Source: Gaertneriomyces semiglobifer
Lineage: Eukaryota > Chytridiomycota > Chytridiomycetes > Spizellomycetales > Spizellomycetaceae
DNA: 64,000 bases
Direction: 5' to 3'
NCBI GenBank assembly: GCA_025558075.1
Contig: JAHLKF010000036.1
Span: forward strand, 62,001 to 126,000
This document shows positions 46,572 through 58,816 of this stretch, piece after piece. The number at the start of each line of letters is the position of its first letter. The first letter of the stretch is position 1. The notes under the pieces are model-generated. The model searched no databases. It was not told the origin of the DNA and worked only from the letters and a program-made list of their open reading frames with translations. The position numbers and the translations under genes are program-made.

Positions 46572-49006
46572 ATGGCGTCTCCTACGCTTGATAACCCATT
46601 ACAAGTGAGCAAGGTTCACGACCTGCATCATCAAGGTAGGCAAGGTAACACCCGAACCATCGTCGCGCTAAGTCTTCAACTTTTTTGTCTCCAGCAGATG
46701 CATGGATGCCTGTTACAAATTCCTGGAGAGATGTTCGCACAACGGCATTGCAGCATGCGCTTCCTGCTCAGGTACTTCATGATGCGTACACAAGTATTCC
46801 TATTGATGGCTCGATACGGAATTCTTACTTCTTGCAGGTTACCAGTGCATTATCAGCTCAAAATGCCATGCCGCAGGGCGCTTGGGAGAAGAATTCGCCT
46901 ACTTTCACAACGCTTGCACCCCATGATGCCGGAGCAACTCACAAACGTTCATCACGAGAAATCTCCCAGGATGCCCGGACTTCATGCAGTTCTGGGAGCA
47001 CAGATGGCAAATCTCCTGGCAGTGCCCTGCTTAAACTCTATCACCTGCGTGCATGCCCAAGACCAACCACCGATTTTGCAGTTCTCAAGCTTAGCAACAT
47101 TGCTTGGAATCTGAGTATTGCTGATGTAGTCGCGTATTTCGCACCCATATCGGTTAGTATACGTTAGCCTTTCATATGCTGTTAGATGGTTCGTGTTTAC
47201 TCAAGTGCACTCAGGTTCCGGTGGCACACTTGCCTCCGCATTACACTCAAGGTGTTCACATCATTATGAACCGGTCAACTGGCAAGACTCAGGGGGATTG
47301 CTTCATCGAGTTCCCAACCTTCACCGATGCTCAACGTGCGCTTGAACTGCATGCGCGTGGAATCTTGAAGGGCCGGGTTGTCATCGCGCAATGGAGCACT
47401 CAAAGTGAACTCATGGATGCGCTTTTCCCATATCGCCAAACTATTTCTGGGAGAACCGAGCTCCGCCAACCTAACGCTGACCATGCGACCAATCAGCTCA
47501 CCCGTGTAGTTCAGTATGTCCCTGCTGGTAGTGGGCTTGTCTATGGCCCATCATATCCCACATCATCCAGAGAAGGAATCTTCCTCCTCCGAGATGAAAT
47601 TGATGCGCTACTCTTGGTTTGTCGAAATTATAAGGTGACAGGAGGGTTTGCTCTGCTACTTGCTTTGGTAACGTTCACCTGAACATCAGTTGGCAGTTGC
47701 ACTTCTCGCGCAAATGTGCCGAAAGACCATTCGAAAACATCATCTCCATTCTTTCAAAAGTCTCTTGGCATGATCCCGAATGTCTATCGGTGTCGCATAG
47801 AGATCACCTGTTCGAAATGCTCAAACGTAAGCCTTAAGGTAGTTGCCCCATGGCCTGAATCGTCAAATTTGCTGAGAGTTTGGCCCTGTATCCAGTGTCT
47901 CTGGAGTCGCTCAAGATCCACAAGAGCCGCAGCGATCATCACATTGATGAGACCTTGATGGAACGTATGGTTCGCGCCGGACTCTGTGTACCGTTGTTCA
48001 CTGAACGACAGAAGCTCACACTGGTGACGGTTGCGGTAACTATGATGTTGTGGCTCGCCGACCACCAAGTGAATCTGTATTCACACGTTCCATTAGCGCA
48101 TGGATGTGCCTCCTGATCTTAGCATATTCGTATACAACCCGCCCGATGATACTTCATCGCTAGGACGACAGGACGGAGACACATGTCAAGCATCCACAAT
48201 GGGCGTTGCTACAACTCACGTGGACCTCGACCAGGACGTTGGGCACGCTGCCAGTATCAAAGCACCACAATGTGTGATAGAGCAGAACTGCCCCACTACG
48301 GGGACTGTACCTTGGCGTGAACAGGCAGGTGTACCAGTCGTTCACATCCGTGTGGCTTAAACTAAGTTCACGAGGTAACAGGATGCTATGACTCCTTCCA
48401 CTGGTAACATGTCGGGTGCCGCAGCAAGTGCATATTCTGGGTTTGGGAGCATTAGTCTGTATCCGTCACCTCCGAGTGCAGATGGTCAGTCAAACATGGC
48501 TACAACAGGCTCATGGTTTCGTACATTTATCTAATGTTTTCTTCGTAGAGTCGCGCGGAGATCCTGCCACCCCTACGCCTGCTTCATCGTTAGGCACCTT
48601 GTTCAAGCCCGAGCCGGAAGCCGATGCTGGTATGTCAGTTAGTTTGCTCAGTGCACGCATTCGCATGCTCGAGCAGGCTCTGAGGCAGAGTGAGACGCGG
48701 TACGACGATCTGCGTAAACAACATGAATCGACCGTAATGAAAAGTCAAGCAGAACAACGTGAGCTGATCAATGGAAAGCTGCGCATGGAACGACGGTGCC
48801 ACGAGCTGGAGGCTCTAGGAAGGCAGCTTGAACAAGCGAATGCGGAGCTGGAGCAACGATGCTCGAGACTGCAGCATTTGTTACAACAAATACCTGCTGA
48901 CGGGTCGCTCAAAGACGTCGCCAACGCAGAGGATTGTGGGCATGCTTCACTGCGCAACAGTCCAGGTGGCATTGATTCGGACACTGTTCGAAACCTCTGG
49001 AAGTAG
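46572..49006 (+). CDS. RRM RNA-binding protein with C-terminal coiled coil
   Basis: Eight exons, 46572-46635, 46698-47152, 47215-47634, 47697-47826, 47896-48035, 48097-48330, 48382-48484, 48549-49006, give 667 aa with matching phases. An RRM lies at about residues 150-240: RNP2-like VLKLSNIAWNLS, RNP1-like KTQGDCFIEF; the exon junction at 47153 falls in its middle. After it comes a second conserved region typical of some fungal RRM proteins, including RKCAERPFENIISILSKV and DETLMERMVRAGLCVPLF, whose function I do not know. The region 400-500 is low-complexity. The last ~110 residues form a coiled coil (IRMLEQALRQSETRYDDLRK). RNA target unknown; roles in splicing or mRNA control are possible by family only. 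The best-supported exons are 2, 3 and 8. Confidence 0.8.
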
Positions 49007-49418
49007 CAAAATCAGGTCGAATTTGGCGGACTCAGAGGTTGTTGCATACTAGACACCACTATTTAACGACCGATGGCGTGGCAGTAATCAGCAGCTACAT
49101 ACCCCACTCCTATTAAGTACAAATGAAGACATAGGTAGATAGCATAGGGTTGCATGACACAAATATGAACTTCTCTTCAGCTGCGTCTGAAGCGCCCCGA
49201 ACTCCACACATGATATGTTGATTCCATGATGGTTGGCCATATTTGAAGCTCACTGATCTGCAGAGTAATGACACGAAGCATAGGGAATCAGACGTACTGA
49301 CACTGTCCCACATGCACGATCAACCACACTGAGACTCGTCACAATTAGCCCAGTGGGATCTCATGCAACGCTTACAACGGAATCCAGAGTTTGCCTCCGT
49401 AACGAATCACAAGGAGCC
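49007..49418. other. Tail-to-tail intergenic region, no gene seen
   Basis: About 410 bp between the stops of the RRM gene (plus) and MED31 (minus); presumably both 3' UTRs. No RNA gene or repeat recognised. Confidence 0.45.
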
Positions 49419-50076
49419 CTAGCTCAAACTCACACCTCGCTTTTCACTGAATCGATGTATTTGGTCGGTCAAGGGAACGGATTCACGGGCAATGCCAGTG
49501 TGTGGAGTGGTGTTGGCTCGCCAATGCCAGAACTCTTTCGAGTGTATGAATTTAACAGTGTCGGCAGAGGCGCAAGCGGCTCTGAAAGGTGCGTATTGGA
49601 GGAGTTCCAGAATGCGCAAGCAGTAAGGGTATCTGCAAGCTAGAGTATGAGAACAGCGCCAACGGAGCGTAGACCTTCCCACTTTCATGTACACACATAA
49701 GATGTTTTGCATACTCTGGACGTCTCCAGTATTGCAGATATGCCAAGTAATTAAGGAAGGCAGGGTCACTGAAGTACTGCTGCTGTGCGAGGACTTTCTG
49801 AAATGGATGCATGAGATCGCTGACCTGGTTAACGATCGCAAGCAACGCAATGCAACAAGGCCACTACTACAGCGCACAGCTCAACCTACATTGAAGGTAT
49901 TGTGGATTCGCTAGACATTGGACAAATTCCAGCTCGAGTTGAAACCTGGTTCGGGCATGGTCTTCCGGTTCACTTTCAGAGGGCAGTATCACTGGATGCG
50001 AGGATCCTTGTCCGTTCGTCCCACTTGGCAATGACGATGGGAGTGCCGCATCCAACGTAGAATCATCGATATCCAT
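49419..50076 (-). CDS. MED31: Mediator complex subunit 31 (Soh1)
   Basis: Subunit of the Mediator middle/head interface that bridges activators and RNA polymerase II. Exons 50076-49890, 49793-49697, 49632-49419 give 165 aa with consistent phases. The Med31 core runs across all three exons: [19 protein letters not shown], then [39 protein letters not shown] and [11 protein letters not shown], with [13 protein letters not shown] closing the domain. A ~40-residue acidic Ser/Pro N-terminal extension and a ~35-residue C-terminal tail lie outside the core. ATG 50076 is chosen because it leads directly into the acidic extension; the frame is open further upstream to about 50175. The first intron (96 nt) is longer than most here. 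The gene is divergent from OXA1, 200 bp apart. Confidence 0.94.
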
Positions 50077-50276
50077 TTCCCTAGCATCCAAATATATAAC
50101 GCTGATGCCAATGGTTTGAACGGCCAACGCTGTCAACTCCAAATGTGCAGCGACGAGGGGTGCCACGGCAACCAACGTCCAAATTCACACAGACATCGCC
50201 TACCCTTGAACGAAGACCGCCCAAATTTGGAAAGACAGAGCCTTAGCAGCTCAGATCCCCGCAGAGATCGCAAAGG

Positions 50277-51784
50277 ATGAACAATGTGCTGACGCCCTTC
50301 CGGCAGGCGGTTGCCGCACGCAGCCTACTTTCCGTTACTAGTAGGTAAGAATGCGTGTGACTCGGTTGGATTGGATTCAACTGGACCTTCAACATCGCTT
50401 CCAACAGGAATAAGCAGTTTCCTACGCAGTCGTTTCGCCGGACAATAGTAACAGGAGTGCGAATGCCTTCTAGTATACTTTGTTCAAGGCCGTTAGCAAC
50501 CCCACGCCCACTACCGTCGTCTCAATCACTGACATTTAAACGAACATTTCTATGGCGGAGCAACGCCGGCACCACACCAGAATCGGTGGCATCATCGGCA
50601 GCAGCGTCACTAACACCGTCAGAATCATTCGTACGGGCAACGCCAGACGTCGTGGAGTCAACAGCGGCCTATGTGGCAAAGACAGAAGATTTACCCGCTG
50701 CAGCTTCTACCTCCGTGGTTGATCCTACAATCCCATCATTTATTGCTCAAGAAACGGTGGACGCAACTCAAACTACACTTCAGGCAGTCGAGCGTCTTGG
50801 TGATTTGAAGACTATTGGGTTGGGCGGATGGGGTCCCACGGGCATGGCACAAAACCTGCTTGAGCTGGTCCACGTAACCAGCGGTCTGCCATGGTGGGGT
50901 ACTATCATGGTCACCACATTGGCGATTCGCGTTGCGCTGTTTCCTCTCATGGTCAAAGTTCAGAGAACTGCAACCAAGATGCACAACATTAGCCACATCG
51001 CGAAACCATTGCAGAATGATATGCAGCGGTATACAAGTCAAGGCGATATGGCTCAGGCACAGAAGACGCGGCAGAAGCTTGCCGACCTCTATAAGAGCGA
51101 AGGAGTAAATCCATTTGGTGCTATCCTGGCTTTCGCACAGATTCCGGTGTTTATGAGTTTCTTCTTCGGGCTGAAGGCCATGGCGGATCTGCCAGTGCCG
51201 GGACTATCAACGGGAGGCTTTGGCTGGGTGACCGATTTGACTCTTCCCGACAGTACGTACATCTTACCCGTCGCCGCAAACTTGGGAATGCTCGCTGTCA
51301 TGGAGGTATGTCTTCCACATTTATTGTGCCTAATGTGCTCCTTAATCACTTCTAGTTCAGGCTCAAGCGAAAAGTGGTGGAGCTGCTGCAATGCAAAGCC
51401 CAACTATGAAGAACGTCTTTCGTGGTTTCATGGTCATCGCAATCTTTTTGACCGCAAAATTCCCAGCGGTAAGTTCGTGCATTTGTTTGTGAGGCTGCAG
51501 TTCAGCTTATGGCTTGCATATTTCAGGCAATGTTTATGTACTGGGTGTCTAGCAACATCTTTACCCTGTTACAATCCCTGCTGTTCAGGCAACCTGCCGT
51601 ACGGCGAATGTTAAACATTCCCACCATGAACAAAGCGATTACTCCCCCACAGCCCACTGTAACCCAAATAGAGCGGTTGACGCTTTCGCGCTCCTCGGCC
51701 CTGTTAAAGCAGGCTGCTGAACAGCGAGTTGCAGACGCCGCTGGCGCCAGCAAAACCGCGCCTATCAAGCCCATTCGCAGGTAG
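50277..51784 (+). CDS. OXA1: Mitochondrial inner-membrane insertase OXA1 (YidC/Oxa1/Alb3 family)
   Basis: Inserts mitochondrially made and imported proteins into the inner membrane. Exons 50277-50344, 50408-51305, 51361-51468, 51527-51784 give 443 aa with matching phases. The first exon encodes an Arg/Ala matrix-targeting sequence (MNNVLTPFRQAVAARSLLSV). The YidC/Oxa1 core starts at about residue 160: TM1 with GLPWWGTIMVTTLAIRVALF, then the Arg-Lys hairpin HNISHIAKPLQNDMQ, TM2 FGAILAFAQIPVFMSFFFG, a later TM at AANLGMLAVME, and TMs around VFRGFMVIAIFLTAKFPAA and MFMYWVSSNIFTLLQ. The positively charged C-terminal tail after RRMLNIP is shorter than that of yeast Oxa1 but could bind the mitoribosome. 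It ends 99 bp from the stop of the convergent TFIIIC gene. Confidence 0.94.
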
Positions 51785-51883
51785 TAGTCTTAATTTATAT
51801 TGCGCAGCTGTAGCTAGGCCAGGCATTTAGGTAGAATTGTAGATTTCCTTGGCAAACTTATATACACATACTCGGTAACCTCG

Positions 51884-54800
51884 TCAGACATCAGTTGGAA
51901 GGCCGTATGTACTTTCAACCCTCACAAGCCCACTTGTGCCGCCGGAAGCGACCCAGGACGCAGCGCTTGGATTCGGATTCCACACGACCTATCAGTGACT
52001 CAAATATTGAGAAATGAGGTTGCAAAATGTCCAGTCGACGGCACCTACTTTTTGCACTGCAACCTCCTCTTCAAAAAACATTGTGTCAGCCGAAACATTT
52101 CCAATGACCTGTTTAGTCTTATCTCAGTTCAAAGTCCGAGGTTTGCATCGCATACGGTCGCCATACCTCGGGCATCACATTCTCCATAAACGTGTAGACC
52201 CCGGTATCCTGGTTAATACTCAAACTATACAGATCCACTTGAGCAGGTCTCTGGCACGGGATAGATTGAGAAAATACACGTTTTCGTTTTTAATACTGCG
52301 TGGACATCGTAAATACCTGAGCACGTTGTCCCAGACGATGGATATTGGATAGCTTGACTGTGCCGTCTGTGCTGGCGGACGCAACGAATGGCAAGTACAT
52401 GGACGAGGACAGGTCCTGCAATACCGTCAATACAGATGTCGGCGAGTTATTTAACCATTCTCGTTTACCATTTTCAGAGCTAGAATAAACGTACCCATAT
52501 ACATGCACGATGCTGGAGTAAACATTGTGTTCGTTGAATCTGGCACATGCCAGTCGCATCATCCTCTTCAGATTTGCGTTTAGCCGATTTAGTGTCTTCC
52601 TCACCGGGTTTCAAATATCTGACACCGTTCTCAGCGTCGGAAAAGACGACAGCGCCAAAGCCGGAACACCACGCCAAACAATGTAGAAATCCTGGGTTGT
52701 AGATGTCGTTGAAAAATTGACATGGTCATGTCGACAAGACTAGTGGTGCCTACCTCGGATACGGTACAACGCTAGCCCGTTCCATAGATCCCGCAAATCT
52801 CGCGCCAGAAGTCGACCATCATTCGAACTCGTGATTAGCATGTTCTCCGAAGTGCTAGCAGCGGAGTCTGTTAGATCAGTGGGTGTCGTCCAGGCTATGG
52901 ATCGTATATAGGAGTCGTGATTCGGAAAGCGTAGCGTAGGAGTACAGACCACTGGTTGCATATGAAAGTCCAATGTGAACACGCACGACAAGCGATCAGG
53001 AGCCGAAAACGGAAAACATACCACTCTGCGCAGTCTGATTGGCCTGACCCACCACTTGAGCTTCCCGTGCTTGCATGACATCTCTTATACTCCAAACCAG
53101 AACGTCTCCTGTGTTGAGGAAGAGCAAACGAAATGCTCAGCGGTGACTGCTATGCGACAAGCTACAGCATGCGGTACCATTGGAACTCCCGGCCGCCAGG
53201 CGCTCAGACGCATCCCAAGCAACTCTGCACAGCAAGCTATCCGGTAACATTACAGATAATATAGCGTTCTCCGGTCGGATGTGATCTACCCAGACATATT
53301 AATTTGAGAAAGGTAACTGGCATTGGTAAATAGAACCTACAGAAAGGCGTATTCGCTGCAACAGGCGTTAGCCCGCACTGGCGCTCCAACGCTTGTGGAT
53401 GTGGTATGTTAAACACTTTCAGAGTTCCATCCCCGAATGTCGCTGCCAGAAGACCCAGACGAGGCAGGTCACCCGGATCCTGAAGTCATTGACGCATCAG
53501 CATAGCAATCGTTTAAACGCGGCAGGGCCGTTCAAACCATTATACTTACTGCCGGTGTCACGTCATTCTGTGCCTCGTAGTACCCTCGCGGTGCCCATTG
53601 CAAATGCTGAACGAAACCATGCTCATGCAAGATACACAACACAAGCTTTGGTTGTTCAGGGATCCCTGCGGAGTGATGACCATCGGTGGCAGGAACGCGA
53701 TATATCTGAATACAACCCTTCAAGTCGGGATCGTCGGGACCTGATGAGATTTGTCGCGCGCCGATGATGTGATGTTCACTCTCGTTGTTTTTGTACCCGG
53801 CGACGGCTAGATATTGATAACCATCTGAGCAGGTAACAGCATAAGAGATCACCCCACTTTCCTCTGTAGGCTTATTGGCGTTCCTCACCGGTTGCAGCAG
53901 GTACAGGACACCAGTCCAATCCCCATACAGATCCACCGGTATTGATTGCATATCGCAACCGCTTCTTGCCGACTTCAGCTAAACGGCGATGCCAGCAGTC
54001 AGACTAAGTGCTGAGACAATCCATCGACTATGATGAAAAAGAAGGGCTTACGCAGCGCTTTCCCTTCGAATAAGTTCAAAGATACACTCTCTGATTGCGC
54101 TCTAGGCGTAGCTACCGACACGATACGCACGCTACGCGAAGGACAAAACGGTGCTGCATCTCTTTTTGTTCCAAAAGAAGGGCAATCAGCACACTCACAC
54201 GGAACAAGAGTAGAGCCATCGCTACACTCACGCTAAATCCACTCGACAAAAGTCATCCACTCTCGGCCGCACCTTTGGGAAAAGATTCGTCGCAATGCTT
54301 GTTGTTTCGGCAATATCGATCATCGCCTTCGTTGGCGCCGCATGTAACTCTTGCGGCGACCTCCGCCTTTTCCATAAATGGGACGGAGGCCGCGGCGTCG
54401 TCACGCGAGACCTCGCAACCCCACCATCAAAGTGTGATTTGACTTTCGAGCTTCGAGGACCAACTCTGCGTTCTTTGCTGTACCCCAACGTCACGCTAAT
54501 TTTCACAAGCTTGATGATACCGGGAAGAGAGCCAGGATAATCCTCAATCACCAGCGGCCAATCTTCGGTGGCAGTGCTTTCATACAGGTTCAAGATCTCC
54601 TCCTGAATGAACTGTGATGGATCGCCCAAGACATTCAAGGAGGCCGGGTTTCGATCGCCTGAGAGTTCCTTGGGAAAAGCCCATGTCAAAAAAGCGAGAA
54701 TCTCATGCACATACGTAGCAAGATGGTATTTGTATCCCGGAATCGTGGTGAGCGTCTTGTCACAAGATGGCAACACACAATTAATCCGTTTGTCCGCTGC

Positions 54801-55700
54801 CACGGCATTGAAAAAGTACCCACTCGGATTCGCGTGCTTCAGTTTCTTGGCACTCGTGGGAGGTTTCCAATCCACTTTACGTTTCTTTCCATTTTCCGGT
54901 ATGGTGTCAGCACCCTCTTGCCCTTCGCCGTCCTGACCACCAATAGGGTTTGCTTCCGCATCTTGTTGCTGCGTAAAAGCTGCAGCTCCTCCCCTAGTAT
55001 TCCCTAAAACGCGCTCCTCCAACACCTGACAGATCCTCCTTCGCAGCTCCACGAACGCATCCGTCTTTTGTGAGGGCATATCCGCAGTCGGCCTATCAAC
55101 ACTGTCAGGAGTTTGTGCTGCAGTACGTCGAGTCGCCCTCGATCCCCGGGTCGACGGCGCCGTTGTATTGCCAATAGGTATAATCACATCATCATCTTCC
55201 TCGTCTTCATGCGCTCCGTCAACGTCACTGTCCTCAGAGGGTTCCGAAACGTGGAAATCAGACTCTTCATCGCCATCCTCCCCTCCTTCGGCTGCAGGCG
55301 TAGTGCCAAACTCATCATCGCTCCCTGTCTTTTTTGTAGTTCGAGGCTTGCGCGGTGCTGTTGAGGAAGCAGGTACGCTCAGCGATAAGGGATCGCCATG
55401 CGAGGACTCGGGTGTCACGTCGGCCGAAGAACTGGACGGGGACGCGCGAGAAAAGAAGCGGTGGAGAGTATTTGCCTGCGCTACGCTTGTTGGAGCTGTA
55501 GAAACTGCCACAGTAGCAGCCGCTGCTAGTGCGTTTCCTGCCCGTCCGCGACCACGAGATCCTCCTCTTGCTGCTCTGCCTTGTCCTCGGGGTCGACCTC
55601 GCGTTCCGCCTCGTCCTTTTGTGGGTTTCGTCGCGGACGGTTCCGGTTCATTAACACTATCCGCCACATCTGGCGGCGGAGCAGAGTCCCCGCCTTTCAT
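51884..55700 (-). CDS. TFC6: TFIIIC WD40 subunit (Tfc6/Sfc6/GTF3C2-like)
   Basis: DNA-binding subunit of the RNA polymerase III initiation factor TFIIIC. The N-terminus (55700 down to about 54230) has GRG/RGR AT-hook-like repeats, acidic runs and a C2H2-like finger (CVLPSC...YHLATYVH). WD-repeat exons follow: ~53970-53550, 53479-53341, 53285-53178, 53108-53022, 52951-52754, 52691 to ~52600, ~52500-52317, 52250-52167, 52108-52049, 51988-51884. Signature pieces are LGLLAATFGDGTLKVFN, GDVLVWSIRD, PFVASASTDGTVKL and SWVASGGTSGLVRVE at the end. Most junctions keep frame; two are unresolved, near 54230-53960 (joining the long N-terminal exon to the WD part) and near 52600-52500. The link between N-terminal part and WD part is therefore inferred from strand, spacing and open frames. 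Its stop lies 99 bp from OXA1's. Confidence 0.75.
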
Positions 55701-56003
55701 TGTTCCTCACTTGTCTCTGACTGTGATGGTAGTTAAATTAAACGCAGGATGCCCTTTGCTTGAACGACTAATAATATTGTGAACTCGGCTTTTGCCTCGT
55801 TCCCACCTCGCGTTATCGTTAACACAATTTAACTCGCCCAACATTTTTCCCCTCGAATTCCGCTGCAAACTGCAAATCCAACTGCACAATCGCAAGCTCG
55901 CAGGAAACTGGCTCTTCAGGAATGCAAGTGTCGTCTAGAATTGGCATCTATTGAGATTTCGTACATTGCCGACCCCACCTCTAGTCTTGATTTATTACCG
56001 ACA

Positions 56004-56882
56004 ATGAACGTTCGATTGGCACGCTCTGTGTCCCGGTGCATTTGCAAATCGTCCCTTCGTTCCGCCGCTCGCACCAAACATGCCCGACACTCCCACTCCA
56101 ACGCTCCCTCCTTCTCAGACTTTGCCCAACTCCTCGCCTCCACCCGTCCTTGTCCACGGTCCTCCAAAGCACCAGTCGCCCAGTCCGACCCGTCCACCAC
56201 TACCAGCCTGTCATCTGTTGCGGCCCTTCAAGAACTAGTATCCTTCACACCCGTCGATGACACCCTTCCCATATCCGAAACCCATTACATCCCAGGAAAG
56301 TACAGACAGATAGTAGCAAAAGAAGAACGACAGCGAGCAAGACAAGAAGCCGAAAAGGCGTCCGACCCATTCAGAGTCTCTTCAATCAAAAAACCCACAT
56401 CGTCGACGAAATCCTTCCCCGCGGAACTCAAAGTGCTGAAATCTCACGCCGTGGATCGGCGCACGGATGCCGTAGAGACCTCCACGACCACCACTACTAC
56501 CACCGCGACTAAAAAGCCATCTCGTCTCGCCCACCGGGCCGTCGTCGTCCTCCGCGACATTTTTGATGCCCCGTCCCCTCCTCTGCCCTCCTCTTCCATC
56601 GAAATCCTCTCCGCTCATCCTTCCACCACCCAAAATGCCTTGATGATCTTTTACCGCCCGCTCCCGGACAGCCCCCTCCCACCTCCCGTCATTCAAGAGA
56701 AACTCGATCGCATCACATTGGTTCTGCGAAACAAACTCGCAAGAGAGCTCCGTCGACCGCGATTTCCGTCCATCACATTCAAGCGCGACACCACCGTTGA
56801 ACGTCAACAACACATGGATGATCTGTTCGACCGAATGCAACGGGAACTGGCCGAACACGACGTGTCGTTGCCGAGAGATTAA
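56004..56882 (+). CDS. RBFA: Mitochondrial RbfA-like ribosome-binding factor
   Basis: Probable maturation factor of the small mitochondrial ribosomal subunit. Single exon, 292 aa. The N-terminus MNVRLARSVSRCICKSSLRS is Arg/Ser-rich without acidic residues, a good presequence, which supports ATG 56004 although the frame is open to 55941. The middle is low-complexity (a Thr run at about residues 155-165). The RbfA-like KH fold lies at about residues 170-290; the clearest part is EKLDRITLVLRNKLARELRR, followed by RPRFPSITFKRD and HMDDLFDRMQRE, matching the end of bacterial RbfA (Leu-Arg helix, VPEL-F-x-D strand, closing helix). The N-terminal half of the fold is more diverged. It is divergent from the TFIIIC gene, about 300 bp apart. 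Confidence 0.72.
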   Translation: MNVRLARSVSRCICKSSLRSAARTKHARHSHSNAPSFSDFAQLLASTRPCPRSSKAPVAQSDPSTTTSLSSVAALQELVSFTPVDDTLPISETHYIPGKYRQIVAKEERQRARQEAEKASDPFRVSSIKKPTSSTKSFPAELKVLKSHAVDRRTDAVETSTTTTTTTATKKPSRLAHRAVVVLRDIFDAPSPPLPSSSIEILSAHPSTTQNALMIFYRPLPDSPLPPPVIQEKLDRITLVLRNKLARELRRPRFPSITFKRDTTVERQQHMDDLFDRMQRELAEHDVSLPRD

Positions 56883-57199
56883 CCAAATGTCCACCTTGCC
56901 ACGTACCCACCAAGGCGCATGTTCACCTTGAAATACATGAACGATGTCTATATATGTGTATATAAATGTACATACATGTGCGTGCGTGGCATAAATATCC
57001 CATGGTGATTAACATTAACGTACAACAACTCGCCACCACGAGCAGAGGGAGGAATAGCCAGCTAACCCCCGAGATTTGTTTATCCCCTTGCGCGTTTTCT
57101 GTGCACGCAGACCGGGTTGAGACCGGAATATATAACGCATGCGCGACATCCACAAAGGCTCAACCAATCCTTGCACACGTGCGCACAATCGACAGGCTA
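56883..57199. other. Tail-to-tail intergenic region
   Basis: About 320 bp between the RbfA-like (plus) and bHLH (minus) stops, with alternating TA/TG around 56945-56985. No gene seen. Confidence 0.4.
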
Positions 57200-58717
57200 C
57201 TAACCGTCACCATCCCGCATTGCCGGCGAGCCCGAAGAGGAGCGCGGTGGTGCTGCAACCCCTTTTAGCGCAGCCAGCTCCTCCTGCAGCCGTTGCAAAA
57301 GTACATCCTTTTCCTTTTGTTCTCGTTGCACGTCGCGAATATATTCGACGGCTACACAAAGCACAGCCGTTAGACATCAGAACGGAGAAACATAACATTC
57401 GTGACACCGGTGGTTCGCCAACTCAACCCAAAACTCACTTTTTTGCAACACCAGTATCTTGCTCGGATGCTTTTCTTTTATCGGGGGTAGGATCTGTTTG
57501 AGTTCAATGAAACAGGCCTTCAGGGAATCACGCCGCCGCTGTTCGGCTTGCTTGTGTCCGTCACGACGAGCTTCGACGATATCTGTCACGTCGCGGTCAT
57601 ACGCCAGGCCGATCGAACTGCAAAAATCCAAGATAAGAAAGAGAGCACAGAGTGAGTAGAGTTATCTACTGTATATGGGGGCATTACCGACAATGCCACG
57701 CATGTAGAACAGTAGGACAACGCGGATGCAGAATAGCCAGCGAAAGCATACGTACTTGGCGTTTCCTTCTTTAATGTTTTGATAATTGCTTTTCTGCGCC
57801 AATATCATGGCAGCGTCGGCACTGGACTTGGCGGCGCTTGGCAAAAGAGGCTTAAGACTGGGCGATACCAACAAGGTTTGCTGCTGCGGTTGCGACAGTG
57901 AGGGGTGGTGATGATGATATGGATGCGAGGACGAGTCGGCAGGCGAAGTGGCAGTGGGAGAGAGCGGCCCGCTAGGGTTCATGTTCATTAACTGTGCCGG
58001 AGTCACCGGGGCCGCGACAGGTCCCAGTGCGGGACTTTGCTGTACGAGGGTGGTTGCAGTGCGAGCATGGGAAGTATGATGAGGAGACGGAGGGACATCG
58101 TAGGAAGGCCTGCGAACAGGCAATGGGGCTTTAAAGGAGGAAGAAAACGGGAGAGTGGAAGTTGTCGCGGTGACGGTTGCGGCAGGCGAGGTTTCTCGCG
58201 CGCCAGCACCGAGGGAGAGGGGCGGCGGCAAGGCCATGTCGGGAGACTTGCATGTACGGATACGGTTAACAGCGGGATTAAGAGAGGGTGATGCGGCGGA
58301 GAGTGACCGCCGCGGGACGATATACGGTGATGGAAGTGTCTTTTTGGAGCGATCACGTATCGGGAGCTGTTGACTCGACGGATTTTGGAAATTTTGCGGT
58401 TGCGACTGTTGTTGGTGTTGTTGTTGTGATGGTTGTTGAGGTAACGGTTGCTGTTGTGATTGTTGTTGTTGAAGTAAGGGTTGCTGTTGCTGAAAGGGTC
58501 CTTGATGTAAAGACTGAGAGGACAATGGTTGGCGTGATGCCTGCTGGACGGCATGATATTGCTGCTGAGGCAAAAGGGCGGGTGAGGAGTGAAGTTGCCC
58601 GGACTGGACGATTTGAATGGCGGCGGCAAGGACGGCGTTGGCATCAATGGTATCGATGGGCACAAGATTTGGTGTGGTAAGATGTCCAGCAGCAGCGGCA
58701 GTCGCAGAAGGTGGTCG

Positions 58718-58816
<99 letters not shown>

